Shown here in pieces: positions 44,422 to 62,570 of a stretch of DNA of 64,000 bases (the stretch's first letter is position 1; each line of letters begins with the position of its first letter). The position numbers and the translations under genes are program-made. The DNA is taken from assembly GCA_029204225.1 (NCBI GenBank), contig CM055103.1, positions 23,244,663-23,308,662 of the forward strand. The letters are read 5' to 3'. A model generated the notes under the pieces. That model was not told where the DNA came from. It ran no database searches and saw only the letters and a list, made by a program, of their open reading frames with translations. The DNA is from Diphasiastrum complanatum. Taxonomy: Eukaryota; Streptophyta; Lycopodiopsida; Lycopodiales; Lycopodiaceae.

Positions 44422-47400
44422 GGAGACTAAAAGTTAGGCTACAGTTGAGACAAAAGGGGGTCAAACAGGTAATCACTCCCAATGACAGATGACAAATAAA
44501 TGGGATATAGTGACAGTTTGGGCTTTTTGTGTTAATAATACTTTTGCTATAAGGATTTCTTGGTAGATATTTTGTTATTCTGGAGAAGCATTGGGTTATT
44601 AGCCATGGTTGCTTGTGATTGGAAAACTAGCCACCAAAAACAAAACCTAGAAGGAAAAGAGGACTCCTAGGTAGAAATGGAAACTTTTTCAAATAAGTTT
44701 CAATTATATCATTTATTGCAATTACGTATGGAAGCTAGGGAGTGTGTGAGAGGTAGCTTTAAGTTCTCTTATTGGTGATTGTTGCTAACACATGACATTT
44801 GATATATTTTAGTCGAGTTTTATTTATTTGATCCCTTGCTCAATTTAGATTTCTCAAATTATTGGAAATTGTCAAATCTCAAATCTCGATGAAAATTTGA
44901 GTATTTTGGAATGATGGGTTCCGAAATGTAGTGACCAAACGCAATTAGAACGCTAGGTTTCGGAACAGGATGCAATCTGTGCCTAAATCCTAAGCTTTAA
45001 ATTTTAACCGTAAACCCTACACCTTGAAACTTAAATTAGCAAGTGTTTCTTTGCTACAAACTAGAAGAAACATAAATGTCTTAATAAAAAAGTAGACCTA
45101 AATCTAATTTGTAGGTTCGAATTTTTGGGCAATTCGAATGAGCGGTGGAAATTTGTTAGCGTAACGTACGTCCCTTAATCATAAGACGTTTTCTTTACCA
45201 ACAATGTAGATGTTACCATTGATAATACAATTCTTTTCCAATCGATTTATTCATAGCCTTCTAAAAATGAATGAATGTAAATACATGTAGGCCAAGATTT
45301 TAAAAACAAAAGCTACATTTCCAAAAGCCACATGGATATTTCACAAAATTTGCTACAATGTAAAACTGAAATATAGCCCAAATCTAGGAATAGTCTAGAC
45401 ATCAAAAGTTCATTGTTGTTGTTTCTTTCAAAAATAAGATATGCTTGTTTAATTGGGAAGCAACTTTCTGGTACATGGGCAATAACATTCATAGATTCGC
45501 AACACAACTTTAATTTGCCAATGGACTCCAAGAACCTTAATATATGTTATATCCTATATATATGGTTTGAGATTTATGGTATTGAGCTAACAATATGTAG
45601 ATCATGATGAGGATCATTATCAACAACAATAATTTTTAAAATCATGCATTAAAGGGAATATGCTTGTCATCATAAAAGATAAATAAAGCTCATGATAGAA
45701 GGATACAATTATTGTAGAAGTGTTTAGTCATAGAACCGGTGCATAGTAAGAGTTTTTAAATGCATCACAAACACATCACATTGGAGCACATAGAGAGGGC
45801 TCAAGATGGGGGGCGTGTCCTCATAAGAAAATTATTTGTCTACGACATTGTACAATATAAGTCATATCCACTTACAATTATCACATGAAATGTTGTTTAC
45901 TTTTCAAAGAATATGAAATTATGATTTTGATTTTTTTTTGTCCAAGCATGCATAGAATACGAAGTCTCAATGACATTCAAGGTTCATAGAGGCATACATT
46001 CAAGTCATGATTGCGTCCATGAGACTTTTAGATAGGAATCTTGAGTAGAAAGGGACTTGAGTGTAAAGGGTTTTTCAGAACGTGCAAGTTGGAAGTTAGT
46101 GTCAAGTAGATTTTTGAGAGCTAGGCAAGATTGTTGTAAAGGTGATTAGCTTGCATAAAAAAAAGACTTGGATGGCAGACCTATAGGGACTCTAGACAAA
46201 CATGGCTAAGCCACCAATCTGTGGATGTAGTAAGATATATATTTGGTCCACCTTTTACAATGTTAATACGTAGACTTACATGGATGAAGGAAATTTTGGA
46301 AAGTATCTAAATGACACAATGCACTCACGTTAGAACTTCGCTTGATGTCAATGTGAAATGATCTCATGAGAAGTTTCTAACTACAAAAGAATAACAAGGT
46401 GATTACTAATAACCACGAGAGGCCTTACCTTGCATAATTTCTCTTTTAGGAAGTTCAAAAACAGAATGATTAATTCAAAAAGAAAAAAAGTAATGTTTAA
46501 GCTTGGGGGATTTTTTTGTTGTCTATTTGCATGCAAGTATTGTTATAAAATGGAATTTTTGTTTTTGTTTTTGTTGTCTCAATATAAAATGCATGCGAAA
46601 TCTTTTGAAACGAGAAGTGGGGAAGACCCATTTTTTTTAAGCCTTAGAATTTTTAAAATTCTCGTAAATTTTGAATCTTCAAATAGAAGAAAAAAAAAAT
46701 ATTTGTAAAATGCTACATTTTGCAAAAATTCAAAATTTAGACTAAGTGATGCAAGATATTTTTAAAATCTTAGGCTCAATTTGTTAAAATAATATAAACA
46801 TTAGTTGTGATCAATTTGTTATTATGAAAAATAACTGTTAAATAAAGTGAATTCAAAATTTTAGAACATTATAATGTTTGATTTTTCTTTAAAATACAAT
46901 ATAAAATATCTTGATGTGATTTTAAAAGCTTGTTAACATTTTTATCTTAATATTTTAGCATTAAAAAAGATAATTCAAGTGCAAAAATTGTCTAACTAAC
47001 TAATATGAATAATTAGTAACTTAAGTAACACAAAGGCATTTAAAAATCAACAAATTTCCGAAATAACCATCCTTAGTAAAAATACTGATCTTTTTTTTAG
47101 ATAAAAGTATTCACACAAGATATTGTGAGAAATATTTGTACATTGTAGTAAAAAACTTTCGACCAAATTGTTTGGGTCAGGACTAGAAGCCCTTCCAGGA
47201 TTCGAATCTACTTAAGCAATGGACTGGTCCTGTGTAATGACATCCACTATAACATGATAAGATTGTTCAACGATCACCTTCATCAACTACAATGCCACTA
47301 GCAGGTGGTTGGGGCTCTTTGCAAAGTGGAGCAACATTATCTTCTGAGGGGCCTAATTTACCCACTTCTTGAAACCTCGTTTGGCAAAATTGAAATTCCT

Positions 47401-47494
47401 ATTAATCTCATTTTAATAAAACTTACTAAACTATCATCTAGCTCTACTACTGCCACATGTCTGCCCTTTTGGACACTAACATGCACTGGTATAA
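44422..47494. other. AT-rich intergenic DNA, no gene recognised
   Basis: No conserved frame is seen on either strand. The stretch from 46.4 to 47.2 kb is strongly AT-rich, with long A and T runs. No LTR, tRNA or repeat partner was recognised. Confidence 0.5.
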
Positions 47495-47791
47495 ATTTTC
47501 CAGCCCTCGGAATAATCCTCGGGACATACTATCTTTTTTAAGAGGGTTATATCGTGGTCCCTTGGAATGTCCCTCGAAATAGGTATATTATTAGCATTCT
47601 TTTCAAAGGGTTGTACCAAGGTCCCTCGGAATGTCCCTTGGAACAGACAACCATTTTGAGGGTTATACCGAGGTCTCTTGATATATCCCTCGACAAACAC
47701 ATTCTCTAAACAATGCCAGAATGGGATGGTGAGACCTCGGGAACCGATGTAATTAACGAGGGTCTGCTACCAAGGTATACATCGATGTATA
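47495..47791. repeat. CGAGG-rich repeat unit, copy 1
   Basis: This unit matches 48515-48787 from ATTTTCCAGCCCTCGGAATA to GGTATACATCGATGTATA. Within it, variants of GGTTATACCGAGGTCCC and CCCTCGGAAT recur several times in both orientations. Such subterminal repeats are typical of class II DNA transposons. No transposase is seen. Confidence 0.8.
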
Positions 47792-48514
47792 AAACGAGGT
47801 TTTTAAAGTGTTTATTTTTTTTTAAAATTTGCTTCAGAAAAGCCTCGATAATAGAGTCGGAAAACCTCCAAAATATTGTAGTGTACATGCAGATGCAAAA
47901 ATCAAAGATGGATTGAATCGTGCCTTAGAAAAGACAACTGGAGACCAATTTATACCAGGATGTTGGTTGAGTACCAAGACTTTTTGGAACAATGTGTTGT
48001 CTTCCAAGGTGTTCCCACAACTGAAGCTTTCAACAAGCTTCCACATGAATTGTGGGCGATCGACGATGGACGTGCTCACATCTAATGTACCAATAAATCC
48101 AATGACTCATTTAAATCCAATGATTACATGTAGATTGTAAACAGGATCCAACAAATCTTGTATTTTGTTGAATCCTAAGCACTATGCAATCTGACAAAGC
48201 AGAAAAAACAATAGATTCTCATTCAAATACAATATTTAAGTTGTATCCGTATAGCAACGTCTACCATCTCTGCAATTCACAACTTGTGAATTGTAGGGAT
48301 GCCATTTGTGTTTTTTTTACGATACTATCACGTGTAATAAAATGCAACTCAAATTTTTGCAAATTTTTTTATTAACAATTACGAACAAATGATTTTGCTT
48401 ACCAACTTTATAAGAAGTCGTGCAAAAGACTCTTGGGGTTGGATGGAGTCCATTTTTAGGGCAGAATGGAGCCAGTACGTTGGCTCCATTCTGTCCTAAT
48501 TTTTTTTAAAATAG
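47792..48514. other. Spacer between the two CGAGG-rich units, with a hairpin
   Basis: No gene is seen. Perfect 13-bp arms CAGAATGGAGCCA (48462-48474) and TGGCTCCATTCTG (48481-48493) flank GTACGT, which is itself palindromic, just before copy 2. Further CCTCG motifs occur at about 47.8-47.9 kb. Confidence 0.6.
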
Positions 48515-48787
48515 ATTTTCCAGCCCTCGGAATAATCCTCGGGACAGACTATCTTTTTAAAGAGGGCTATACCGAGGTCCCTCGGAATAGGTATATTATC
48601 AACATTCTTCCCAAAGGGTTATACCGAGGTCCCTTGGAACAGACAACCTTTTCAAGGGTTATACCAAGTTCCCTCGATATATCCCTCGACAAACACATTC
48701 TCCAAACAATGCCAGAATGGGATGGTGAGACCTCGGGAACCGATGTAATTAACGAGGGTCTGCTACCGAGGTATACATCGATGTATA
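48515..48787. repeat. CGAGG-rich repeat unit, copy 2
   Basis: Same direction as copy 1 but about 24 bases shorter: one internal block (about GGTCCCTTGGAATGTCCC) is missing. The last 90 bases are nearly identical between the copies. Beyond it lies a C/T- and CATGCA-rich stretch to about 48.94 kb. Confidence 0.8.
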
Positions 48788-53530
<4,743 letters not shown>

Positions 53531-55207
53531 TCGATCTGAGGGAGTGCACCCATGAAGCCACCAAAGCAATCGATGCTATCGTCACAACAGTGTTCAAAAA
53601 GACACAAATTCGATACGGTATGGACGTTGGCCTCATCTTCTTAGCAAGTACCATTCAATCTTCAAAGCAGAAGAAAATCAAAAATTCATTCAATGGTGCC
53701 TACCAAACATATTAGGAAATGCGGTCGGTATATCGAAATGCTCAACTGAGCTAGGCCCTGTTACTTATAGACATCGCGCACATTTTTTTACAACTATAGT
53801 AGAGACACTGGATGGTCAAAGGAGGGTCTCACTGTGGCACAATCTTTGCTCCTTGCTTGGAGAGTTCAAAGTGAGGAGTACCTTGGTCCAAACTCGTCTC
53901 CATTGGAACATGTTGCAGGTTGCAATCATCATAAGACCTCATGATTTCCATGTAGTTTGTCTATTGCTCTTGCATTGCCAATTTATCTCGCACTTGTATA
54001 TGCATGAAATGGCGAAATATTGGATGATATATATTGACATGGAAATCATGATGTGTATTGGTGCTATGACTTTGAACGCAAGGTTTCGACCTATGTCAAT
54101 ATTTCCACAAATAATAAAAGCAATGAAATTTCCTACTCTCAATTTTTTAGGAGAAAAGTATTTATATCAACTTTTGAGAGTATTCAATGGATAAGGATGG
54201 GCTTCTCCCCTCTTAGAGGATGCTTGGCCATTTTCATGCATTCTTAGTTCTTCCTGATGGATATGCACTACAAGCGACTCATTTCTTGGACTGTTTCTCA
54301 TTTCACAAACGTGTTATATTTGAAGTTTCATCTGTTTCAAAGGCAAAGGAAATATGGAAAACATATCTAGCACATATATGTGGATATCCATGCGAGGATG
54401 TTATGCTCACAAAGGGGATAGCCATAACAAAAAAAAGAAAACAGTGTCATGCGCCCATGGAAGAGGAGACACAATATGCAGAACATTTTTGGCAAATTGA
54501 AAGAGGGCATGGATACTTTGGGAAAATAACGATTTACAACAAAGTGTTCTTTGGTGGAGACATATGCAATAGGAGACCATGTGGTTGTTAGGACAGATGA
54601 CACCAATGGGGAAAATAATGTAGGTCACTGGAAAGCACAACTCGCATCATTTTTCGCTATGCAAAAAACAATGGTGAATTCATGATATTTTTTGGTGCAA
54701 AATACTTTAGCCAATGTATTGTGGTTGCAGATGACAAGGAACATCTGAAAATCGATGACACCACGGGAATGAGTGTTCTACAGAAAACATTTCTTTCTTG
54801 CAACTGGGATTGTATCAGACCAATCACCTCTCTATTGCATAAGTTCATCCCAATTTCTTATTGCATATGAAATTAAAGACCTGAGCATACAAAAGAGACT
54901 ATTGGCTTATGGATCTCTAGGTTATGTGCCTCCTTGGCTAGAGGAAAACGATATAGCTATAATCCAGATTGATCCAAAACATTTGCGACATGCGGTAGTC
55001 AGAAATGTGGATGTTGAAAATAAACTCGTGAAAGTTGGTTGGATAAGAAAGATGAGAAATCAATGTGGGATGTGGAGGGTGGATCAAGAAGAAGAAACTT
55101 ATGTGGATTGGGACAAATGTGTTACATTTTTATCAAATTGGCATGCAATAAAAAGTTGTAGATTAGAGATAGACGGAACATTAAAACAAGTTCCAGTTGC
55201 TTGGTAA
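53531..55207 (+). pseudogene. Decayed transposase-like gene, part 1
   Basis: Coherent protein sequence can be read only by changing frame. At about 54.05-54.18 kb: YWCYDFERKVSTYVNISTNN followed by KSNEISYSQFFRRK. This resembles the W.Y.FER..........NNK.....Y..FFR block of CACTA/KDZ-type transposases (family resemblance, not proven). Then 54220-54570 encodes GYALQATHFLDCFSFHKRVI and GHGYFGKITIYNK; 54555-54660 encodes ETYAIGDHVVVRTDD, like the start of a BAH-type fold; and 54680-55207 continues through IFFGAKYFSQCIVVADDKEH and KLVKVGWIRKMRNQCGMWRV to a TAA at 55205. Frameshifts make it a pseudogene. Confidence 0.45.
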
Positions 55208-55720
55208 AGTGAGAGCTAAGAAAATACGTTGGTGTTCCTTCTTGGACATAAACCCACTTTAGATTTACTTTCATGTTGACATACATACAATGTTTTGTGT
55301 ATATATTAAATTATGATGATGAGATATCATTTATTTCATTCAACTTGTGTAACATTTTTTTTAAATAAATGTATGTCTATTTATGCGATAGATGTTTATT
55401 GTGTAGTTTGTCTCAAACATTTTCATATTTAGATCATAGTTGCAGCACGATTCTGAATCACGATCTCGATTCGCGATTCGAGATTTTTCAGAATCATGTA
55501 GAATCGATTTTTTTTTTTTTGAATTTTTTTTAATGCAATATGGGTATCAGATGAAAGCTCTGATCGAGGGGAACATGATTGTGTAGTTTGCCGACTGTTT
55601 CAGGTGCAGGATGGTCCCTTTTAGGTGTATTAACTCCTAGGTTTAGTTGCATCCCATATAAAAAAAAGAGAACACATTGGGACATTCCCAATGAACATAG
55701 CAGGAATCTACCTTTCTCTG

Positions 55721-55722
<2 letters not shown>

Positions 55723-55809
<87 letters not shown>
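55723..55809. repeat. (TC)n microsatellite, 87 bp
   Basis: Perfect dinucleotide run inside the small inverted-repeat element. Confidence 0.97.
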
Positions 55810-55812
<3 letters not shown>

Positions 55813-55905
55813 CACAACAAATAGAATTAAAACCATGCTGAACAAAAACCTACTTGAATCATTCTGAACTTTAGCCTTAAATGGAACAATTTTTGACAAA
55901 ACAAC

Positions 55906-56050
<145 letters not shown>

Positions 56051-56340
56051 GCGATTCTTTATCATGATTCGTTGCAGTGAATCGAGATTCTCGAATCACA
56101 ATTCGTTGCATCTATGATTTAGATAACAATGAATGTTTTCAGTATGTTAAAGATAAATCAAATTAAAAGATCTAGCACAATGCTATTGTCAGAAATAGCA
56201 TTGGTGGATCATTATTTCATTCATTGTCAACAATCACAAATGTGCTTTTCAACATGAATTTGTTTTCATGTTTGAGTATAATGTTTGGTGGTTTAATGAT
56301 TCAAACATATGTAGGTTATTTAGCAATATTAGTTATAAAA

Positions 56341-59306
56341 GGTTACACATAAGACGATATTGAAAAGATTTTGAAGATTTTGTCATCGGCCCAATGTAAA
56401 CCATTGGTGCAGAATATTCTCAACAATGATAATACTAGGATGCAAAATCATGTGATTGGAGTGAATGATGCAGAAGGAATAAATTCCATCACAAAAATGC
56501 AAGCTCCAGTCGTTCATCCTAGTGGTTACGAGATGTGCATGATTGATATACCAACTTATGACCAAATTTTTTGTCCTCCCAAAAGAAAAAGTCGTGATGA
56601 CAACAAGTTATATGGTCGAAAATTGTTGGCCAAACATTTTAGTGACTAGCATTCCATATATCTTTCTAATCTCTAAGTGGTTTGCACATGGTTGAAAAAT
56701 TCTGAAAGTATTGATTTTGATAACATGGATCTTCGGCATAATAAAGAGCGTCAAGATCTAGTAAAGAATCTCATTTGAAATAAGATTCAAGAGATAAAAC
56801 CCCTAAACTTTTTGGGTGCAAGTTACCTTTGGAGATCCGAGGATATAGATTCTTGGATTCTGGTGTCGATTCAATCGAAAAGAAAGAATTTGAAAAAGAA
56901 GGTGAATGGTAATAAGATTTCATGAAAGTCATCAGCCGATGTCACGCCACAGGTTAGTTAACTTATTTCAGTGTTTTTATTTCAACATTTGTATGTTTAT
57001 TTGTACGTATTTTTGTCTCGTGAAGTTTTTTGATGTACGCCACAAATAATCATTTGATAATTTAATACATTCGCCATTGTAGTCGATGTTCTTGTAGCAT
57101 GTTGAAGTCCAAACCCAAGATGGGGTTTCTCCATTTATGAACGAGAGCTTGCAAGACAAGGTAAGTTATGTCTTAGCATTTTTGTTTGTCAACAAGCTTA
57201 ATAATCAAATTCAATTAATGTTACATAGAAAAAGTTTCAGCCCTTCGCTATAATCAATGCTTGGATAATGGCACACAATTTTCAGCCCCTCTCTCTCTTT
57301 CTCTCTCTCTCCAAGCTGTACCACAACGATTTTGCTGCTGCACCCTCCTATTGGATGGATCATGGCCAACAAGTGTCATGTTTTTTTTAATTTAATAAAC
57401 ACGTTCCGACCCAGTACGTTTCAGAACGTTTGGAATGGAACGTATTGTACGTTCCAAGCCTTTTGGGCTGGAACGGGTATCTAAGCAAGTAAGCATTTGA
57501 TAATTCTACATAATTGGTTTACTTCATGAAAGTAATGTATTCAATTTATGGTTGTATGTAATGTTTAAGTAATGAAGGAGAATGGCTCTCACTTGAACAT
57601 CATGCAACATTTAGAAGTTGAGCCGGAGCTGCTCTTTGGAGAAGCATATAAACAATCTCTTGACAAGATCCCTCATGACAAGGTAAGTTTTTTCTGGTTT
57701 TGCATCACTACTTCATTTGTTATTACACAAAAAACTTAGATGCAAGCAAGCGTATCAAATGTGTATTTATTTGATGTCACATATACAATATGAATTTACA
57801 TAATGAAAGTATAAATATTTTGCACTTTATAATACTACTTTTAAACAAAGTTGAATCTAGTCTTACATGTGTGAGAACATTCCAAGGGTTTATCATGAAA
57901 AGCCATACACCACAATCCATTGAATACTTTAGACAAGTAGATATCTGAGTTACAAATAAATTACTCCATTTTAAAAAGTTTGTCCAAAATGTTGTGCATT
58001 TTTTTTTGGAACAAGTGTTTTGATTAATTATGTCACTTCTGTAAGTGATTGCATGGAGTCGAATATGTCAGCTTTTTAGGTATATTAATATTATTACATT
58101 TATATTTTTTGATGCAAGAAATGAATATTGATGATGTGGAAAGATTTCCTAGCCATATGGCATTCATGAACTATTGAATGACGACTCTTCCAAAGATGAG
58201 ATTGTTTTTACACACGTTGAATTGTCCACCTAGGCTCAATTTCAAAATTACACTTTCTAATTAATTTAAAAATGAATATGATTAATATATTATCGTTATA
58301 AAATTTTGACTTTGTTTTATATAGGAAGAAGAGAAAAAGAAACCTCAAATGTGTACTCATGAAGATGTGCGTTTTGAAAGAAGTACGCGAGCTCAAAAGG
58401 TATGCATGATCATCTTTTATCTAAGAAGCACTTTTGGTACACGTTACGTATATACCTTGATAGTGTGTTTTTTTCCAGATGAGCTCAAAAATGATGACGA
58501 TGTTGAGAGAAAAAAGATTTCGTGAGGTTACCAAAAGATCACATAAAGTGAAAAAAGTCAAGGCAACAAGAACTTTTGTTTAAATAATCTTGATATTATG
58601 ATTCAAATGTATTGTTTTCAAAATATTGTGCATCAAATTTATTTTGTAGAGCTTGTGTAAATCTTTAAATAGTAAGTGGGCTTTGGTTGAAATAAAAAAA
58701 TATATAGTTTGAATTTTATTCTAAGTGTGTATTTTGTAGGTGATCACAACATGATTTACAGTTTGAAAAACCAGAATTTTGATGCTGCCAAAAATTTGTA
58801 CGGTTCCAAAAAGGTCAAGGTATTTTTAAGTTCTAGGTGCATCTTCGGATATTTTTTCTTCTATATGTTTATAGATTGTAATTTACATGCTTTCTTTCAA
58901 AAATGATTTTGTCATTCATCAAAGTCATGACATGTGATTTCCTATAATGTTCAGGTTATTAAACATGTGTCATGCTTGCAGTTTTTTAAGAATTTCAGAT
59001 TAAAGTCTTTTAGAGTACGTATATTTATCAAATAGACCATTTCGTATGTGTGTTTCAACTTGATTTGAAATTATGTCGCTTGTTTTTGGATAACAGGCCC
59101 TCCATGAGCTTGATTATGGCTCTAAAAATCATAATTCAAGTAATCAGCCAATGGTATGAAATCTTAAAATGTTTGAAGTTGCTCTTTTCTAGAATCATAA
59201 TCAATATTGTGTTTCGACAATTAATTTCAATGTGATTGTTTTGTAGGTGCGCGAGCCAAAAATATGTGAACAAGATCAAGAGACTGTTTTGATGAAGTTT
59301 TTTTAA
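56341..59306 (+). pseudogene. Unrecognised multi-exon coding-like locus, part 2
   Basis: A single frame from about 56341 to 56952 reads KILSSAQCKPLVQNILNNDN..PTYDQIFCPPKRKSRDDNKL..SYLWRSEDIDSWILVSIQSK. It has four in-frame stops, two of them TGA where TGG would fit, and ends at a Q|GTTAGT donor. Small exon-like pieces follow, most ending in a good donor: 57096-57160 (VEVQTQDGVSPFMNESLQDK|GTAAGT), 57572-57680 (LFGEAYKQSLDKIPHDK|GTAAGT), about 58324-58398 (VRFERSTRAQK|GTATGC), about 58480-58582, 58738-58821, 59097-59153 and 59247-59306 (ends MKFF, TAA). I recognise no family. A second transposon-encoded gene or an old host gene both fit. Confidence 0.4.
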
Positions 59307-59356
59307 TGTCAAGACGATAAATGAGCTTTATAAAAATCTTGCCAACTACTATTCAT

Positions 59357-60181
59357 TGTTGAATTTCACATGAGTGGATTGTCCACTACATGTACTTGTG
59401 ATCTCCTAAGGTGTGTAGATGCACCAAGATCAAGACTAGATTGAGATTCAAGATCTATCTTTGATTCTATGGCAAAAACACACTACTACATGCATTCAAT
59501 CACTTCCAACTCTCACTCACACGTGTGGGAAGTGTTCCAAAAGTATTCTAAGTAGAAACAAGCTGCTCTCCTCGGGTAGAGAGAGAAAATCCATCATGAG
59601 CTCTCAGGTAGAGAGAGAAAGCTAGAAATTCAATGACACTCAAAATCCACTCAATCTCAAAATCAATTAGATCCAAATGAGGAGTACAATGATACTAGTA
59701 GATTCATGAGCTACCACTATGCTTAACTATGATTGGATCACACTTTTCCACCTCTTAATCCTATTGGACCATTGATCCATGCACCTCTTAATTCTATTGG
59801 ACTATATTCAAGCACACCTCAAATTCCTATTGGACCACACATGGTTCCACCTCTAAATCCTATTGGACCTCTTAACTTCATCAAACAAAAGCATTACACT
59901 TGTCTACACTCTAATTGGCACAAGTTTGGCCTCCTACTCTATTTTGGCTCAATAGTGGCATTACAAGTGGAAATGGATAATTTGCCATCTATGCCAAATT
60001 TGACCCTATCAACATCCTACACCTAAATGCTTGACTATAAAATTCTATGAGACCCCTATATCAAACATTTTGATTTACTTTACAATTCTCCACACGTGGG
60101 AACATCCTCCACACATGTGAGATTCACTTAGAAACTTCTATCATAAAAAATACCAAGCTAGATTTTTGCCAATTTCTCACA
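59357..60181 (-). repeat. 3' LTR of the young Copia element
   Basis: 825 bases. On the minus strand it starts TGTGAGAAATTGGC and ends GTGAAATTCAACA. It contains several TATTGGACC motifs (at about 59.76-59.87 kb). Confidence 0.93.
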
Positions 60182-60196
60182 CTCCTCCTCAAAAAA
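60182..60196 (-). other. Polypurine tract
   Basis: On the minus strand TTTTTTGAGGAGGAG directly precedes the LTR start, the position of the plus-strand primer in LTR retrotransposons. Confidence 0.85.
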
Positions 60197-60307
60197 TAGC
60201 TTGAAAAGGTACTAGATCACTTGAGAAGTTTGTAAATCTTTTTGAGTGGATCCTTTGGTATGCATAAGAAGTGAAGATCAGCCAAGGGATCCATCATAGC
60301 AGCACCC

Positions 60308-62570
60308 TCACCATATCCATGATAAGATCTCTTTGGTAGAGATATCTTGCCAATGCCTTTGAAGAGTGCTCCACCAATATGCCACTATGATCATGGGCTT
60401 CCTCCATGCTTGATGATGATCTTTGATTTGAAAGTTCCACTTGCATGATGGATGCATCATAAATAGAGAAATCTGAGGATCATGGAGATCAAGATCATAA
60501 GATGTGAAACAATGATGATTATCAAGATTATCCTTTCTAGCTTGACTAGTCCACATACAATGAACTATATCCATGATGGATCTAATCTTGATATCAAAGA
60601 CTATCTTGATCTTTTTTAGGCTAGTTACTCTCTGAAGGATGTAAGTGTCCACTTTGGATGCTTCACTTAATCTCAAGAGGTGTTTACAATTTGCCTCAAA
60701 ACATGTGAAAACATGATTTTCAAAAAAGTGAGTACCAAGCTCAATCTTGTTCTTACTAGAACCAAGAGCATACTTTTGACAATACAATATCTTGCTTTCA
60801 AAAAGTATTGGAAACACATCTAATTCAATAATGACAAGAAACATGTCCATACCATAAGCATCATACAAAACTATTATAGCTTTTCTTGAACTTTGAGATC
60901 CAAAAAATTCAATGAAGCAAGATAGCATTTCAAGCAAAGGAAGAGAAGCATATATGAATGTGTTGTAGTAGATACAACATGAAAGATGGCCCTCTTTGCC
61001 ATGTAAGGTGAGCCATAAAGACTCGGCCATGCATCTTGAAGATCTTCTTGAAATCATATGAAGAAGAAACTCCTCCTCACACATTGGCCCCATCATAACT
61101 TGAATACCTTCAAAAAGGATAACTTGTGATGCTTCTTGAGAAGCCTTGATCTCTGCCACTTCCAAGATTGAATCTTCATGCAATGTGACATCTCTATTCA
61201 CAATCACTTTTGAAATAGAGAGTGTAAAGACACTAAAGGCCTCCTTGATGGATGAGTATCCAATCATGATCCATGAGCTTGGATCATCCTTCCTTCTTGT
61301 TTCCAAGGGAATATGTGCAAAGCAAGCACTACCAAGTTCACTAAGGTGATCAACCTTAGGCTTCATCTTGAATAAAACTTCATATGGTGCTATTCCTTCA
61401 AGAGCTCCAATACTCCTCAAAGCTTTGATCTTCAATGAGAATTTCTTCTCAACATATGCTTTGAATAATAAGGAATAATCATACACCATAATACTTGAAG
61501 AGAGAAGATATGCGCATCTTGTGTGATCCTCCTCCTTTGAAATATTGGACATATAAGAAACATCAAGAGAGTTTGCACTCTCACTTGGATCCAATTTGAA
61601 GATGCCTTCAAATCTTGATCCATATGCAAGGATCTCGCCATCCTTCTTGATCACACAATTGTCAATATTGAAATTGACATCAAAGCCACTATCAAGAAGT
61701 TGGCCAACACTCAAGATGTTCTTTGTAAGCTTTGGGACAAAAAGAACATTGTTGAGAAAGAGATCTTTGGAAGATGCAAGCTTCAAGGGAATAATCCCTA
61801 CTCCTTCAATATTGCACTCATGCTTACTTGCAATGTATATGGTCTTCTTGACTCCATCATAAGGCATGATAGATGAAAAAGAGTGCTTGGAGCCACACAT
61901 ATGTGAAGATGCTCCACTATCAATATACCATGAGTCATCCTTGTTGAAGGTGGAAGAGGAGAAGCTTGATGCCATAAGAGAGCCTTCTCTATCACTTGCA
62001 ATATAGTCTTCTTTCTCATTGGTGATGTTGGCTTGATTGAGTTGATTCTTCTTCTTGAAGCAATTGGTGGCATAATGGCCTTTCTTGACACAATAAAAAC
62101 ACTTGATCTTCTTCTTCTTGAGATTTGAAGTAGAAGCATGAGAGGTATCCTCCTCCTCTCCATCTTGGTCTTTAGCTTTGTCATTAGAGAAGTGATGATG
62201 TTGCTTCTTACTCCTCTCTTTGTGCTTGGCAAATAGAACTTTGCCATCATCATGATTGATTGATAGCTTGTCCATCCTCAAGAGTTTGTACTCTTGTCTT
62301 GATTCTTCAGAAATAAGCACACTTTGAAGGGCCTCCAAACTTGGTAGCTCCTCCTTAATAGCATAGGATTGGACAAGGTTGTCATATTCATCTCTCAAGC
62401 CATTGAGAATGACTTGGACTAGCTCACTTTGATTGATTGAGTCACCAATACATGCAAGCTCCCTATGAATATCCTTGACTCTCAAAACATAATTAGATGC
62501 ACTCTCATCACTCTTTTGACTACTTTGGAATATTTGATTTCTAAGAGTGAGGAGCCTAGAGGTGTGCCTA
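60308..62570 (-). CDS. Chimeric Copia ORF: gag, protease, pieces of integrase and reverse transcriptase
   Basis: One frame stays open from about 62570 to 60308. Counting from the TTG codon at 62485 (725 residues): gag tail (NGLRDEYDNLVQSYAI, zinc knuckle CFYCVKKGHYATNCF with C129, C132, H137, C142), protease (SWYIDSGASSHMCG, Asp189), then integrase pieces joined across a deletion (KAYVEKKFSLKIKALRS next to APYEVLFKMKPKVDHL), so the catalytic DDE core is missing. A RRSSR..LYDAYG region equals the reverse transcriptase start; the YADD palm and RNase H are absent. The last 150 residues are unrecognised. Gag upstream of TSRLLTLRNQIFQ is missing and no ATG is seen before residue 71. The product could at most be a gag-protease-like protein. 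Confidence 0.7.

Noticed and set aside
47165-47215. GGATTCGAATCTAC stretch considered as part of a tRNA gene
   Set aside because: The T-loop-like core has no matching acceptor, D or anticodon stems at the right distances.
59733-60026. 97-codon plus-strand frame with repeated PLNPIGP-like units, also at 63404-63697
   Set aside because: It lies wholly inside each LTR and on the strand opposite to the element; the repeats come from the TATTGGACC motifs of the LTR.
60308-61100. C-terminal part of the long Copia ORF considered as a captured host gene
   Set aside because: At least the first part (RRSSR.. to LYDAYG) aligns with the start of Copia reverse transcriptase in the 38-kb relative, so most of it is eroded pol; only the last 150 residues remain unexplained.
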